Source: Fimbriimonadia bacterium (GTDB lineage: Bacteria > Armatimonadota > Fimbriimonadia > Fimbriimonadales > Fimbriimonadaceae). Taken from it: DNA of 64,000 bases. The number at the start of each line of letters is the position of its first letter. Positions within the stretch are counted from its first letter, which is position 1. Below are positions 25,744-35,624 of the stretch, piece by piece. The stretch spans positions 62,001 through 126,000 of the forward strand of contig JAUICQ010000003.1 of the NCBI GenBank assembly GCA_030427425.1. The letters are read 5' to 3'. A program made the position numbers and the translations under genes. Under the pieces are notes generated by a model. The model ran no database searches, had not been told where the DNA came from, and worked only from the letters and a program-made list of their open reading frames with translations.

Positions 25744-27960
25744 ATGAAGAAGTATATTACATTTTTTATAGCTACATTACTGTTTACTAATATAGTAGAA
25801 AGTAATCCTGGTAGCAGAGAATTGCACGCTAATTCTCCTGGTCCATTATCCCTCAGCGATCTACATATATCAAAAGATTATGAAGAAGAAATTACTGAGC
25901 ATAAAAGCGTGTATGGAAGTATCTATGTTCAACCAGGGATCCATAATTTATCTGTAGGTTTAAATAAATACGAGATACCTTTCAGAAAAAAAATCTACAA
26001 TGAGCTAGATTTAGCAGAAGCTTACTTAGAATCTGGAATGGAATTGGAAAGTAGTAGGAACATTTTAATTCCTTACATTACTCTTGTTTTTGAACATAAT
26101 GGAAGAGTATTTAATAAGGGTACATATATTGAGGACCAAAATGGCAATAGAGTCTACTTTTTATCTGGTAAGGGAAAGATGGATTCAGGTGGATGTACCG
26201 AGATAGATTTTCCTAATTCTAGAATAGATAAGAAAAAATACCGAGCGTTGAATGCGGAATCTATTGCTCCGGACTATGCAAAGTGGCTTGTTGATAGGGA
26301 GTCGGGACTCGATTATTTTAATGGTTATTCAAAAGAGCGCAAGGAGGATCTGTTATGTACCGTAGGCTACATTCAACTTTTCAGCTGTAACAACCATAAA
26401 GTACAGGTCTGCTCTAATTGTATAGATAAGTACAGTAAAATATTTTTCAGTAAATCTGGAAAGCAGTTGTCAGATGTTAACACTGAAAGATGTTGTAAAA
26501 ACAAGAAGAGTTTATGTGCCAAATGTATACCTTTGGTTATTAAAAAGATTAAAAAAATAAATAAGAAGTCGGACCGTGGATATCAAGGCTATAGCGACTT
26601 CGTTAAACTATTAGAATCTGGACAGGAAACAGGTTGTGAACACTGTAATCCAGATCTCTGTGACTTGTGTATTAATGAACTCCAAGAATTACTTAAGGAG
26701 ATGTATGACGACGATGATGATGTTCGGTTGCTAAGATATGAATTAGGCTTAGATGGTTTAGATGTACACTACTTACATCTTAGGAATAAATTTCTCTTAC
26801 CATCAAATAAATTTGATAGGGGACATAACGAGACGGATCTAAGGTGTGCGGTATATGAATGCAGAGAAACCTTGAATGATAAAATTACCCATACGGAAAA
26901 ACAGTTAGTGAAGTACATGGTTTCCAATAAGCATTTTAAAGATTTTTTAAGTAATAAGATTAGAGAGCTGAAGGAAAAATTAAAGGAGAAACATTCATTA
27001 AAGTCGTTGCCAGTATTGAGATCTTTTATTGTTGATGGGATATCCAAAATAGATATCTGTAATGATTGCCATACGGGATGTCAAAAATTTTTGCACGAAA
27101 ACAATATATGGCCTGAGGTGCTTACAGAAGTAGCAAAGCAAGAGATGTTAGATGATATGCCAGGCATATTCCGATTTATCTATACAGAGTGCCAGGGAGC
27201 GAAAAAAGAAACAAACGATAACGCTTACAGTTCGAAATTGGGTAGTAAGCGAGTAGAAGGTGCGAGTGCTTTCAATGATCTTAATCTACTCTCTAAAAAT
27301 AGAATTACGCTTATATCTAGAACGCCAGAAAGAAGAAATCGAGAAACTGTATCTGCGTTGCAACAAATTAGAAAAAGACGGAGTGCCGATTCTGAGCAAA
27401 TGAATGATCTGAAGAAGTTTGCTGTAGAGGGATTCATGTCTTGTTCCGATGAAAATCTAGGTTCTATGCATTTGCATGCAAACCTCCTTCAATTGAACGA
27501 TGGCTATGCCGAATTAACAAATTTGCTGCAACAATCTCCAGAAAAAATTTCAGAAGTGTTAAATATACTCAAAAGTTCTAAGGATAATTCTGTTAAAAGT
27601 GATATCGATGCTATACAGATAGGCCAAAAAGTAGAAGAAGAGATTTATTCTTTATCAGATACTGAATATCGTGAAACAGGCGAGTATTCCGATGAAGAAG
27701 ACTCCATAGATCCATTTATCATCTATGATAGTAGTTCTGAAAACAGCAGTACAGATGACCTTGAATATCAGGATAGATCTGGATATCGGGATCCATTCGA
27801 TTATGATGCTAAACATGATACTGAAGATGGCTACTGTAGTGAGTGGAGCTGTGCTTCATGTACCCAAAGAAGATGGGAAGGTTACGATACTCCTGATGGT
27901 TACGGAGAAGATTCCGATAATGAATCTACCAGCTGTAATAGTGAATACGAATCTGCTTAA
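25744..27960 (+). CDS. Secreted cysteine-rich acidic protein, unknown
   Basis: The 738-residue protein has a clear signal peptide (KYITFFIATLLFTNIVES). Residues ~210-310 contain at least six Cys pairs spaced like small zinc fingers (CNNHKVQVCSNC, CCKNKKSLCAKC, GCEHCNPDLCDLC), and a further group near 440 (CNDCHTGC). The last 90 residues are very acidic and rich in Ser, Tyr and Asp, ending near WSCASCTQRRW. I do not recognise the family. The mix of a signal peptide and zinc-ribbon-like Cys clusters is unusual and suggests a protein meant for another compartment. Its stop overlaps the nuoI stop (convergent). Confidence 0.7.
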   Translation: MKKYITFFIATLLFTNIVESNPGSRELHANSPGPLSLSDLHISKDYEEEITEHKSVYGSIYVQPGIHNLSVGLNKYEIPFRKKIYNELDLAEAYLESGMELESSRNILIPYITLVFEHNGRVFNKGTYIEDQNGNRVYFLSGKGKMDSGGCTEIDFPNSRIDKKKYRALNAESIAPDYAKWLVDRESGLDYFNGYSKERKEDLLCTVGYIQLFSCNNHKVQVCSNCIDKYSKIFFSKSGKQLSDVNTERCCKNKKSLCAKCIPLVIKKIKKINKKSDRGYQGYSDFVKLLESGQETGCEHCNPDLCDLCINELQELLKEMYDDDDDVRLLRYELGLDGLDVHYLHLRNKFLLPSNKFDRGHNETDLRCAVYECRETLNDKITHTEKQLVKYMVSNKHFKDFLSNKIRELKEKLKEKHSLKSLPVLRSFIVDGISKIDICNDCHTGCQKFLHENNIWPEVLTEVAKQEMLDDMPGIFRFIYTECQGAKKETNDNAYSSKLGSKRVEGASAFNDLNLLSKNRITLISRTPERRNRETVSALQQIRKRRSADSEQMNDLKKFAVEGFMSCSDENLGSMHLHANLLQLNDGYAELTNLLQQSPEKISEVLNILKSSKDNSVKSDIDAIQIGQKVEEEIYSLSDTEYRETGEYSDEEDSIDPFIIYDSSSENSSTDDLEYQDRSGYRDPFDYDAKHDTEDGYCSEWSCASCTQRRWEGYDTPDGYGEDSDNESTSCNSEYESA

Positions 27961-28424
27961 TCAGCAGATTCCTCTTTACCCTTTACCGATTCTAGTAGCA
28001 TCTCCTTGGTATAAATAAAGGAATCCCGTTTATAGTCGGCTAGTTCAAAATCTTTTTTAAGTACAATCGCTCCGGTAGGACAAGCTTCCTGGCAGAATCC
28101 GCAGAAGATACAACGTATCATATTAATCTCATATCTTACAGCATATCTTTCACCTGGCGACTTCCTGTCTTCATCAGTATTATCATCAGCTTCTACATAG
28201 ATACATTTAGCGGGACAAGCCCCTGCGCATAAAGAACACCCAATGCACCGTTCCAGTCCGTCATCGTATCTAGTAAGAGCATGTCTCCATCTGGTTCTTG
28301 GATACTGCTCTCGCCTCTGTTCTGGATACTGTACAGTAGTCTTCTTTCTACCTAGTCTTTTTGCGGTTATACTGAACCCTGTAATAAGTGGTTTGGCGAT
28401 TCCTGAAATAAGATCGAAGCTCAT
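27957..28424 (-). CDS. nuoI: NADH-quinone oxidoreductase subunit I
   Basis: The 155-residue protein has two 4Fe-4S ferredoxin motifs: [15 protein letters not shown] and [15 protein letters not shown], preceded by the NuoI-typical [18 protein letters not shown]. It carries clusters N6a/N6b in the peripheral arm of complex I. It overlaps nuoB by four bases (ATGA), so the two are translationally coupled. Other nuo genes are not adjacent, meaning complex I genes are split in this genome. Confidence 0.95.
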   Translation of the reverse strand: MSFDLISGIAKPLITGFSITAKRLGRKKTTVQYPEQRREQYPRTRWRHALTRYDDGLERCIGCSLCAGACPAKCIYVEADDNTDEDRKSPGERYAVRYEINMIRCIFCGFCQEACPTGAIVLKKDFELADYKRDSFIYTKEMLLESVKGKEESAD

Positions 28425-29029
28425 GAATTCACCTCTTTATTTTCTAGACTGGCATTATTTTCTAGACTAGAATTCACATCTTCCTGAGTTCTAGGCTTCA
28501 GTTCTAAAATAGTATTGTGTTTTCGCTCTTTAATTTTTGCTTGTAGTTTCATTATGCCGTAGATAAGCGCATCTGGCGATGGTGGACATCCTGGAACATA
28601 TACATCTACAGGAACAATCTGATCCGCCCCTTGTACGATGGCGTAATTGTTGTAAACTCCACCCGAACTTGCACAGGCCCCCATACTAATAACCCATTTT
28701 GGTTCCGGCATCTGATCGTATATTTGGCGGAGGACTGGTGCCATCTTCTTGCTTACTCTACCAGCGATAATCATGACATCGGCTTGCCTAGGTGTAGCCC
28801 TGAATGCTTCTGAACCGAATCGGGAGATATCAAATCTAGCTGCTGCAGTGCTCATCATTTCAATAGCACAACATGCTAAACCAAAAGTAAGAGGCCAGAG
28901 TGAGTTTGCTTGTACCTGATTCACTAATGCGTCAACACTGGTAAGAATAATATTTCCAGCTTTCTGCGTACTCCCTATTACAGGGGTTGTGCTATCATGC
29001 ATTACTACGGTTTGAACTCTTTTTGGCAT
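28421..29029 (-). CDS. nuoB: NADH-quinone oxidoreductase subunit B
   Basis: The 202-residue protein has the N2-cluster ligand motif [10 protein letters not shown] with the unusual adjacent cysteines, then MGACASSGG and [16 protein letters not shown]. The adjacent order nuoB-nuoI without nuoC/D/E/F/G/H between is not the common operon order. The C-terminal tail (about residues 165-202) is longer and more polar than usual, with repeats of SLENNA / SLENKE. It couples electron transfer to quinone reduction at the membrane junction. Confidence 0.95.
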   Translation of the reverse strand: MPKRVQTVVMHDSTTPVIGSTQKAGNIILTSVDALVNQVQANSLWPLTFGLACCAIEMMSTAAARFDISRFGSEAFRATPRQADVMIIAGRVSKKMAPVLRQIYDQMPEPKWVISMGACASSGGVYNNYAIVQGADQIVPVDVYVPGCPPSPDALIYGIMKLQAKIKERKHNTILELKPRTQEDVNSSLENNASLENKEVNS

Positions 29030-29060
29030 ATTATCTCCTTTGTCTACATTATTATTATGG

Positions 29061-29936
29061 CTATTTTTCTGCTTTGGCCAACTGGTAAGGCTGCAATTCT
29101 TTAGGAATTTCCTGACCCCTGTACTTGGATGGGTTTGGATAGAAGCGCATCCATCTAGTACTGCCGAATCCGTTTACTTCAAATTTTATTAGTTTATCTT
29201 CTGTTATTTCAGCATTAGTGTTAAATGTTAGCATATCCCATCTAACCAGATTGCTACCTAGCATATACATGGGCTCTACCTTTTCGTTCATACTAGCAGG
29301 AGTTATCTGTTTACTAAAGGGGACGTATAACCACCATCGGTAAGAATCGATTAATTTTTTATCACGTAACTTCCAATCGGTAAGTATTGTAACTTCAGGT
29401 GTTAACTTCTTTTTACCAAAATGTATATCATACTTTAATTTATCAAATAAATTAGAATCAGCAGGCAAGTTTTTCTGACCGCTATATTGGGCTTTAAAAG
29501 GAAAGGATACATTCTGGATAATAAAAACTAAATTTTTGTCGAAGTAATCTTTTAATATGTTCCATCTGTGCAATATTTCATCTTCAGATAAGTGTTCACT
29601 ATCCTGTAGATAACCTAGCCATCGAGAGAGGAGTCTTGGAGATAACCATAAGCATTTCATATATTGAGGTTCATCTTGCCTATCCTTTAAGTTGCTAAAG
29701 TTCTGAATATCATAAAAATATAAGTCGGTAATATTTTTTTTCTTGCTGCAGCAGTGACGGCCAATCTTTAGTTCCGATTCTATAGGGTGGTTTGGGAAAG
29801 TGTTTAAGGATACTTCATGCTTGTCTGTAGTTCCGGTGCTAACAATAATGCTGCAGAATAGAGACAGTACCGTGATGACAGAATGTTGCAACTTGTTATT
29901 GGGAAATGGTATCATCATATATACTATTATCACCAT
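29061..29936 (-). CDS. Exported protein of unknown function
   Basis: The 291-residue product has a hydrophobic N-terminus ([20 protein letters not shown]), probably a signal peptide; the true start may be an internal Met at residue 7 or 8. The rest is Trp/Tyr-rich ([28 protein letters not shown]) and lacks a motif I know. It sits 31 bases upstream of nuoB on the same strand and is divergent from the YgfZ-like gene with only ten bases between starts, so the promoters must overlap. Confidence 0.6.
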   Translation of the reverse strand: MVIIVYMMIPFPNNKLQHSVITVLSLFCSIIVSTGTTDKHEVSLNTFPNHPIESELKIGRHCCSKKKNITDLYFYDIQNFSNLKDRQDEPQYMKCLWLSPRLLSRWLGYLQDSEHLSEDEILHRWNILKDYFDKNLVFIIQNVSFPFKAQYSGQKNLPADSNLFDKLKYDIHFGKKKLTPEVTILTDWKLRDKKLIDSYRWWLYVPFSKQITPASMNEKVEPMYMLGSNLVRWDMLTFNTNAEITEDKLIKFEVNGFGSTRWMRFYPNPSKYRGQEIPKELQPYQLAKAEK

Positions 29937-29946
29937 TTAGATCGTT

Positions 29947-30960
29947 ATGAGCAACAAAAATTTAAGTTTAGATATAAAAGCACCTCACCATCAGTCACTA
30001 ATCGAACAGCAGTATGATTTATTGGTGTGTGGCGCTTTATGGTTTAATCTGAATGATGTTGGCATATTTATTTTAAGAGGTTCTGAAAAAAGGGATTGGT
30101 TTCAGGGACAAATTACCAATAATATTATCGGGGTAGATTCGGGATGTAAGATTGACTTCTGTATGTGCAATGCTTCTGGACATATCCAATCGATAGGTTA
30201 TATTCTTTTTGGTGAAGAAGAGGATATAGTAGTAATTCCAAATAATTCTATACCGTATTTTAAAAGCGTTGTAGAGGAGCGTATTATCATGGAAGATGTT
30301 ATAGTTGAAGAGAAAAAATATTCTATGGTAACGGTTCAGGGCGCAGCTAGTGAGAAGTGTATTTTCCATGCTACCGGTCAGGCAGAGTTATCTCACTTAA
30401 GTAGTTTTTCTTATTTAGAAAGCAAGTTTATTAGGAATGATAGAACAGGATATTCTGGTTGGGATATTTTAGTTGATAAAGCTGATGAACAGAGTATACA
30501 GAAGATATTAAACTTACTTCCTAAGGGTGAGGAAGGCACTCTGCTTCTTTCTATGTTTGAGAGTGGTAATCCAGTACTAGGATTAGATATTGGAGAGAAG
30601 ACTTTTCCTGCAGAATTAGGTTCTTCTTTTAATGATGGATATGTAAGTTATAATAAGGGCTGCTACGTGGGTCAGGAAGTGTTAATGCGTCTTCATGCAC
30701 GTGGACATACGAACAGAACCTGGGTTGCGCTGTGTACGGGTAGCCCTTTACAGGCAAAAACAGATATACTGGATAATAGTGGTAAAGTAATTGGTAAAAC
30801 TATTAAAAGTTATTGGAGTCCTAAACATAGTTACATAACAAGTGCTTTTATTAAAAACGATTATGCTTGGGATAGTTGTATTGTGAGTTCAACTTGCTCT
30901 ACATCTGGTGAATTGATAGAAGCAGAAGTGCGTGTTATTCCACTTAATGGAGGTAAATGA
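29947..30960 (+). CDS. ygfZ: YgfZ/CAF17-like folate-binding protein
   Basis: The 337-residue GcvT-like protein has the YgfZ signature as NKGCYVGQEVLMRLHARG near residue 238-255, with the key Cys. RDWFQGQITNNI near the N-terminus is also typical. YgfZ proteins use tetrahydrofolate to help assemble or repair certain Fe-S enzymes, consistent with the nearby Fe-S subunits NuoB/NuoI. It ends two bases before the EamA gene. Confidence 0.88.
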   Translation: MSNKNLSLDIKAPHHQSLIEQQYDLLVCGALWFNLNDVGIFILRGSEKRDWFQGQITNNIIGVDSGCKIDFCMCNASGHIQSIGYILFGEEEDIVVIPNNSIPYFKSVVEERIIMEDVIVEEKKYSMVTVQGAASEKCIFHATGQAELSHLSSFSYLESKFIRNDRTGYSGWDILVDKADEQSIQKILNLLPKGEEGTLLLSMFESGNPVLGLDIGEKTFPAELGSSFNDGYVSYNKGCYVGQEVLMRLHARGHTNRTWVALCTGSPLQAKTDILDNSGKVIGKTIKSYWSPKHSYITSAFIKNDYAWDSCIVSSTCSTSGELIEAEVRVIPLNGGK

Positions 30961-30961
30961 T

Positions 30962-31957
30962 ATGGATAAAAAAGTATTAGTTATTATTGCAATTCTTACA
31001 GCTTGTTTATGGGCCCCGGTAAATCTTTCTATAAAAGTAGCTATGGAAGATATGACCCCTGCAGCAATAGCTCTTTTCAGATGGGGAATAATGAGCGTTC
31101 TGCTATGGGGCGCTCTAAGCATGAAGTGGTTCCGAAAGGCTCTAAATGTAAAATTTCCTAATAAACGCGATTCCCTTACTATGGTTACCATAGGGCTCTT
31201 TGTGTTGGGTCCGGCACATGCTATTTTTTATAACGCACTCACTATGACTACTTCTGTGGAGAGCACAGTATTAAACACCTCCGCCCCGATTTGGATTGGT
31301 CTGCTAGCTACACTTATTTTAAAGGAACAGATTAAGCTTAATAGGTGGATTGCTATACTTCTTAGTGGTGTTGGTGCCTATGTAGTAGCTATAGGTTTGA
31401 ATTCACCCATGAATCAGCTTGCCGGTGGTAATGCTTATGGTAATTTAATGTACCTCTCTGGCGTAATACTGGAATGTCTTAGTTTTGTTTTGGCTACCAA
31501 AATTGTTGCAAAGTCGTCAGGGCTTGGAGCAGCGGCATGGCAATATTTAGGGATGGCTATCTCTGCTGTTATTTTAAGTGCTTTACTGCCAAATGTTTTC
31601 GAAAATTTTAGACCTATAGAAGTATGGGAATTTAATTGGAAAACGGCCTTGGCTATATTCCATATGGCTGGTATTGCAGGTGTTCTATGTTTTAGTGTCT
31701 GGTATATCCTTATGGGTAGACTCCCGCTCTCTCTGCTAGCAATTTGTATGGGTATAGAGCCAATCGTGGGAATTATAGTAGGTGCGCTCTTCTTAGGTGA
31801 ACCTGTAGAGACTAAAGAGTATATAGGTACTGCATTGATTGTTATTTCATTAATTGTTGCAACTCGAGACGATGATATCCATAAAGACGATAAGAAGAAC
31901 AAGGATAGTAAAAAAAAAGAGATAGAGGCTCCTAAAAAAGCTTTAATTGAAACATAA
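30962..31957 (+). CDS. EamA/DMT-family transporter
   Basis: From the ATG at 30962 (GGAGG upstream, directly after the ygfZ stop) the protein has about 331 residues with ten hydrophobic helices in two EamA halves (WAPVNLSIKVAMEDMTPAAI, about 5-140; then about 155-300). It is an inner-membrane exporter or importer of small metabolites; substrate unknown. The C-terminal 30 residues are Lys/Asp-rich and cytosolic. Confidence 0.85.
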   Translation: MDKKVLVIIAILTACLWAPVNLSIKVAMEDMTPAAIALFRWGIMSVLLWGALSMKWFRKALNVKFPNKRDSLTMVTIGLFVLGPAHAIFYNALTMTTSVESTVLNTSAPIWIGLLATLILKEQIKLNRWIAILLSGVGAYVVAIGLNSPMNQLAGGNAYGNLMYLSGVILECLSFVLATKIVAKSSGLGAAAWQYLGMAISAVILSALLPNVFENFRPIEVWEFNWKTALAIFHMAGIAGVLCFSVWYILMGRLPLSLLAICMGIEPIVGIIVGALFLGEPVETKEYIGTALIVISLIVATRDDDIHKDDKKNKDSKKKEIEAPKKALIET

Positions 31958-32006
31958 GTTTTCACTAGCGTTTAGCTAGCAACTATATAATGTTGATGGT
32001 TTCTTG

Positions 32007-32050
32007 TATCCCAGTATATTCCAAACAACTACTTTTAATATGCTGGGATA
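32007..32050. terminator. Long inverted repeat between EamA and LRR genes
   Basis: TATCCCAGTATATT and AATATGCTGGGATA make 14-bp arms (one G-T pair) around a 16-base loop, between two convergent genes. There is no clear T-run, so its role as a terminator is likely but not certain. Confidence 0.5.
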
Positions 32051-32117
32051 ATGTTTGGGAATTTGTTTCCAATAACAAGTACTTACATAACAATTCCGCA
32101 AAGACAATGAGAGTAGT

Positions 32118-33611
32118 TTAATGAATTGTACACCCTCCAGCTTGTGGATGACCTTCATTTCTATTGTAGGAGTAATCCCAAGAGTAAGAGTGTACAATAA
32201 CAGTATTCTCCATTTTCTCTCTTATTTCTTGTATATTATGTTCTGATATGCCTGTTTCCCATATGTGTAGTTCTTCTAACTGAAAATCTAATTCTAGTAA
32301 CTTCTGAATAGCATCAAAGGTAACCTTAGTCCTGTTCAAAAATAATTTTTTCATAGTAGGGGTAATTGACGACATGTAAGCTTTGATTCCATCTGATGAT
32401 AAAAAGCGACAATCGATGAGATTTAATTCTTCAAGCTCTTTAAATAGTGATATATTAGTGAGTGCTTCATCTTTAATTACAGTCTGGGAAAGGTTTAATT
32501 TCTTTAAATCTCGAGGCATTCTAGATAGTAGATGAGGCCATGAATCAAAAGGAAGCCTCTTCCAGTTTGATAAATTCAGATCATTTACGGTGAAATCAAT
32601 GTCTTTATTTAGAATTCCTAGCTTTTCTATACTGCTAGGCAGATGCTGCAGTAAAATATGTATTACAGGACTATTTAAGTTTTGACAATTTTTGATATCG
32701 AGCACTTTTAACTGTCTAAACCTCTGTAAAGTTGCCGCACCCTCATCTTCTAGTTCACTATCTGGAAGGAGTATCTCTTTCATGGTTGTTGGAAGAGATA
32801 GTAATAGGATGTTTAGTTGCTTACTTCCAAATCCTGCAATACACGCTTCACCGCTAGTATCTCTTCTATTGCTATATAGGAATGCATCTTTACTGTATCT
32901 TTTTACCGGCTTCAGTAACCTTAGCACTTCTAATTCTGGAGATGAAATAATTAAATTAGCAACTACTATATTTAGACTAAAGAACTGAGGTGTATCACGT
33001 GCAAATTTATATCCAGATATAGATAAAGTTCTTAGATGTGGAAGAGAATTCATAAATTCGATAGTGGAATTCAGTAAAATTGCATTTGAAATATCTATGT
33101 GGGTGATACCAAAGCTGTAGTCAGGTATTTCTTGTTGTGCAATCTTAGTGAGTTCTATCAAGATAGATATTGCACTTAATATATCGCTCCTCAAGTGGCT
33201 GTAATCCAAACGGTCTTGTTTGCCTTCCCAATGATGCTTCACTGGATGATTCTCCCATGCCTCTGGTAATGCTAATTGCTTTAATATCTCTTTGTTATTA
33301 ATATTTTCTATTAGTTCATCCCAGAAAATAGTACGATAAGGTGGAGGCGCATCACTTGGATGAGCAGGTGACCTCAATGGAGCCGATGCTATCCTTGGAG
33401 GAACGGGTGCGGGTACTGATGGAGCAGATGGTATCCTTGCAGGAACTGCTGCAGGGTTTGCTTGTGCTGGTGGCACTTGACTATTCTTTTTTTCTTGACT
33501 ATTCTTTTTTTTACGTGCTCTACCACCAGGCGATCCGTTTATATCCGATATTAAGGAAGTGATAAGAAGCAATATTCCCAAATTATGTAGTAACTTTCTG
33601 TTAAATAGCAT
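32118..33611 (-). CDS. Exported leucine-rich repeat protein with Pro-rich linker
   Basis: About 497 residues from the ATG at 33611 (GGAG ten bases upstream); the frame allows a start nine residues earlier. A signal peptide (NLGILLLITSLISDINGSPG) precedes a Lys-rich segment with a KKNSQEKKNSQ repeat and a Pro/Ala linker (APSVPAPVPPRIASAPLRSP). LRRs run from about residue 190 to 480 (THIDISNAILLNSTIEFMNS, LKKLNLSQTVIKDEAL, EELNLIDCRFLSSDGI). It ends in GGCTIH. The repeats are less regular than in families I and II, so this is a third LRR group. Confidence 0.78.
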   Translation of the reverse strand: MLFNRKLLHNLGILLLITSLISDINGSPGGRARKKKNSQEKKNSQVPPAQANPAAVPARIPSAPSVPAPVPPRIASAPLRSPAHPSDAPPPYRTIFWDELIENINNKEILKQLALPEAWENHPVKHHWEGKQDRLDYSHLRSDILSAISILIELTKIAQQEIPDYSFGITHIDISNAILLNSTIEFMNSLPHLRTLSISGYKFARDTPQFFSLNIVVANLIISSPELEVLRLLKPVKRYSKDAFLYSNRRDTSGEACIAGFGSKQLNILLLSLPTTMKEILLPDSELEDEGAATLQRFRQLKVLDIKNCQNLNSPVIHILLQHLPSSIEKLGILNKDIDFTVNDLNLSNWKRLPFDSWPHLLSRMPRDLKKLNLSQTVIKDEALTNISLFKELEELNLIDCRFLSSDGIKAYMSSITPTMKKLFLNRTKVTFDAIQKLLELDFQLEELHIWETGISEHNIQEIREKMENTVIVHSYSWDYSYNRNEGHPQAGGCTIH

Positions 33612-33637
33612 CAGATTCATTCTCCAGGCAATAATCA

Positions 33638-33674
33638 TTCTTCTTTAAATAACACATGCCAATTTAAAGAAGAA
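33638..33674 (-). promoter_or_regulatory. Inverted repeat upstream of the LRR gene
   Basis: TTCTTCTTTAAAT and ATTTAAAGAAGAA form perfect 13-bp arms around 11 bases just upstream of the LRR start, a possible operator or 5' leader hairpin. Confidence 0.4.
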
Positions 33675-33775
33675 AATTGCAGTATTAATTCATGTACAGT
33701 ATACCAGGATTAATACAAGAGAATAGATATTAGATTTTTTTCTGAGAACTATGAGATACTACACCTGTTACAGAA

Positions 33776-35281
33776 TTATCCCCACCAAGAGGATAACCAC
33801 CCTTCGTCTACTGCTTCACTAGATGATATAATTTGCGGAACATTACGTTCTATTTTAGATAATTCTTCCACACATCTAATGATAATAGGATCATTATCTA
33901 CCGATGGCCAGACAGCGGAATAACAAAGAATATCTGGTTCTAGAGAGCCACCTAATAAGAGAGTTCCATCAGGTAGTATCACATTAAGTGTAGGGCACTG
34001 GATATAGTATGCACCGCATACGCTGTTTAGGTGGTATTCAATACTATAATCTGTATTGCCTGCTGTTGGTTCTCCTAGGTGAACTAGTTTTTCTGGTGGG
34101 TAATTCTTTTTCAGTACAGCGACAATCATTTCAGCTAAAGCAGAGGTATAGCAATCGGTTATTATGCACATGTTAGGCGGCTCGCTAATTCTGAATGTAA
34201 GATTTGGATCAGCACCCGCTACTTTCAAAATAGTCTTATCTAGAGTCTCTAAATAAGTTTTAAAGGTCAGCAGTTCGCTGTTGCTTAAAAACGGATTTTC
34301 TTTTTGCATCTCTTTGCAATATTCCTGTAACATCTTAGCATTAAAATAACTTCCTAATACGGTGCCTTCTGGTAGGATATTCGAAAATACAGATCCGATT
34401 TCTAAAATACTGCCTAATTTAGTACCTCGTAAATCGAGAATTAAGTTGTTATTCTGAAAAGCTATTTTTAGTATATTCTGAATGGCTCTGTTGTTATATA
34501 CGGGTAAATTAGGGAATTGAACATAGGCAACGTTAGTATTGGGTAACTTCTTAATCCATCTATCTGCATTGAAGGCGAGCATTTCGTGAGCAATTAAATT
34601 AGAGGAAGTAGAGAGGTGAAAGATCTGTTTTTCAGAAGGATGTTTTCCTGTTTTGAAGTAAGTTTTTATTAGAAATTGTATGGAGTTACTGTTTATAGTT
34701 AATGTCTGTTGCCGATTCCTTGTGTGGTTAGGGAGCTGAAGAGTATTCCCGGGAAAATCGATCGGAGTAGATGTTGCTGTTTCGTCATTTTTTGTTTTCT
34801 TCTTTATGCTAGATAAATATTCTGGTCTGTAAGAGTTTATCTTGTAGTGAGTTTCTGTAAGGTTATGAGGGTGATTTGGTATGATATCAAATAGAAGAGA
34901 AGGAAACAATTCTCTTAATCTCCACTCCTGTGCAGAACTTGCCTTCTGTAAACTTATCTGAGTATTCGTTAGTAGTAGCTGATTAATGTGTTGGGGTAGT
35001 TCATCAATTGGTTGAGATTCGTTCAAAAATCCGTTTTGCTCCAACATCTGTTCACCAATTTCGAATCCTAGCAGATAATCCTCGTCTTGTTTCAGAATAG
35101 CGTACTGTATTAGCTTTGCTTTTATCTTTCTAATTAGATCGGCTGTGGCTATTGGAGGTAAACATCTGGGAGTGCTAAGCTCTAATTTTTCAGCGGTTGC
35201 AGAAGCCGTATGGTTGGTAGAGATACTGATGATTAACAGGGATGCACTGATAACTATTCTGGTAAGATTCCAATTTTTCAT
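33776..35281 (-). CDS. Exported S41 (C-terminal processing) peptidase-like protein
   Basis: About 501 residues from the ATG at 35281; a signal peptide follows (IVISASLLIISISTNHTASA). The C-terminal half has the S41 fold marks: NNLILDLRGTKLGSILEI (family: DLRGNxGG), the nucleophile region CYTSALAEMIVAVLK with a serine in the right place, and LVHLGEPTAGNTDY, where the catalytic Lys of FGKG-type motifs is Asn. So the Ser is kept and the Lys seems lost. No PDZ domain is obvious. It may be inactive or use a different base. It lies between LRR genes. Confidence 0.68.
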   Translation of the reverse strand: MKNWNLTRIVISASLLIISISTNHTASATAEKLELSTPRCLPPIATADLIRKIKAKLIQYAILKQDEDYLLGFEIGEQMLEQNGFLNESQPIDELPQHINQLLLTNTQISLQKASSAQEWRLRELFPSLLFDIIPNHPHNLTETHYKINSYRPEYLSSIKKKTKNDETATSTPIDFPGNTLQLPNHTRNRQQTLTINSNSIQFLIKTYFKTGKHPSEKQIFHLSTSSNLIAHEMLAFNADRWIKKLPNTNVAYVQFPNLPVYNNRAIQNILKIAFQNNNLILDLRGTKLGSILEIGSVFSNILPEGTVLGSYFNAKMLQEYCKEMQKENPFLSNSELLTFKTYLETLDKTILKVAGADPNLTFRISEPPNMCIITDCYTSALAEMIVAVLKKNYPPEKLVHLGEPTAGNTDYSIEYHLNSVCGAYYIQCPTLNVILPDGTLLLGGSLEPDILCYSAVWPSVDNDPIIIRCVEELSKIERNVPQIISSSEAVDEGWLSSWWG

Positions 35282-35358
35282 TGTTAATAATAATATACAG
35301 TGTGATACGATGAAAAACATAGAAAAAGTGACAGATTATTTATTTAAAAATCTATTTT

Positions 35359-35412
35359 GGTATTACGTGAAAGCATCTTTTTTGTTATGATAAAACTTTT
35401 ATATAGAACGGC
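35359..35412 (-). pseudogene. Fragment duplicating the 3' end of the TPR gene
   Basis: On the minus strand this encodes AVLYKSFIITKKMLS, matching AVLYKHFVITKEMLS at the C-terminus of the TPR protein (38905-38950). DNA identity is about 85% over 46 bases. It lies on the far side of the tandem LRR pair from the intact gene. The rest of the gap (35413-35624) has no gene; TATAAA near 35547 may be the LRR promoter. Confidence 0.7.
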
Positions 35413-35624
35413 ACACTTCACATAAGGTGCCTCCTAACGAAAAAAAGTTCGATACCTAGGATTTAAAGTCACTCAACCCATTGATGGAGTATTGTTGTAA
35501 TCGAAATCAATGACTCAAGAAGATTGTCGCCAAATTTATAAATAGGTATAAAGCATGCTAAAGTGTAAGTACGAAGTAGTATCTACCAGAGCTGTTGTGG
35601 TTTACGTTGTGCTATTATATTTAT

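Noticed and set aside
31958-33775. 3'-end duplication around the LRR gene at 32.1 kb, as at the other two loci
   Set aside because: I compared the ends of the EamA and S41-like genes with the opposite flanks and found no match longer than about eight bases.
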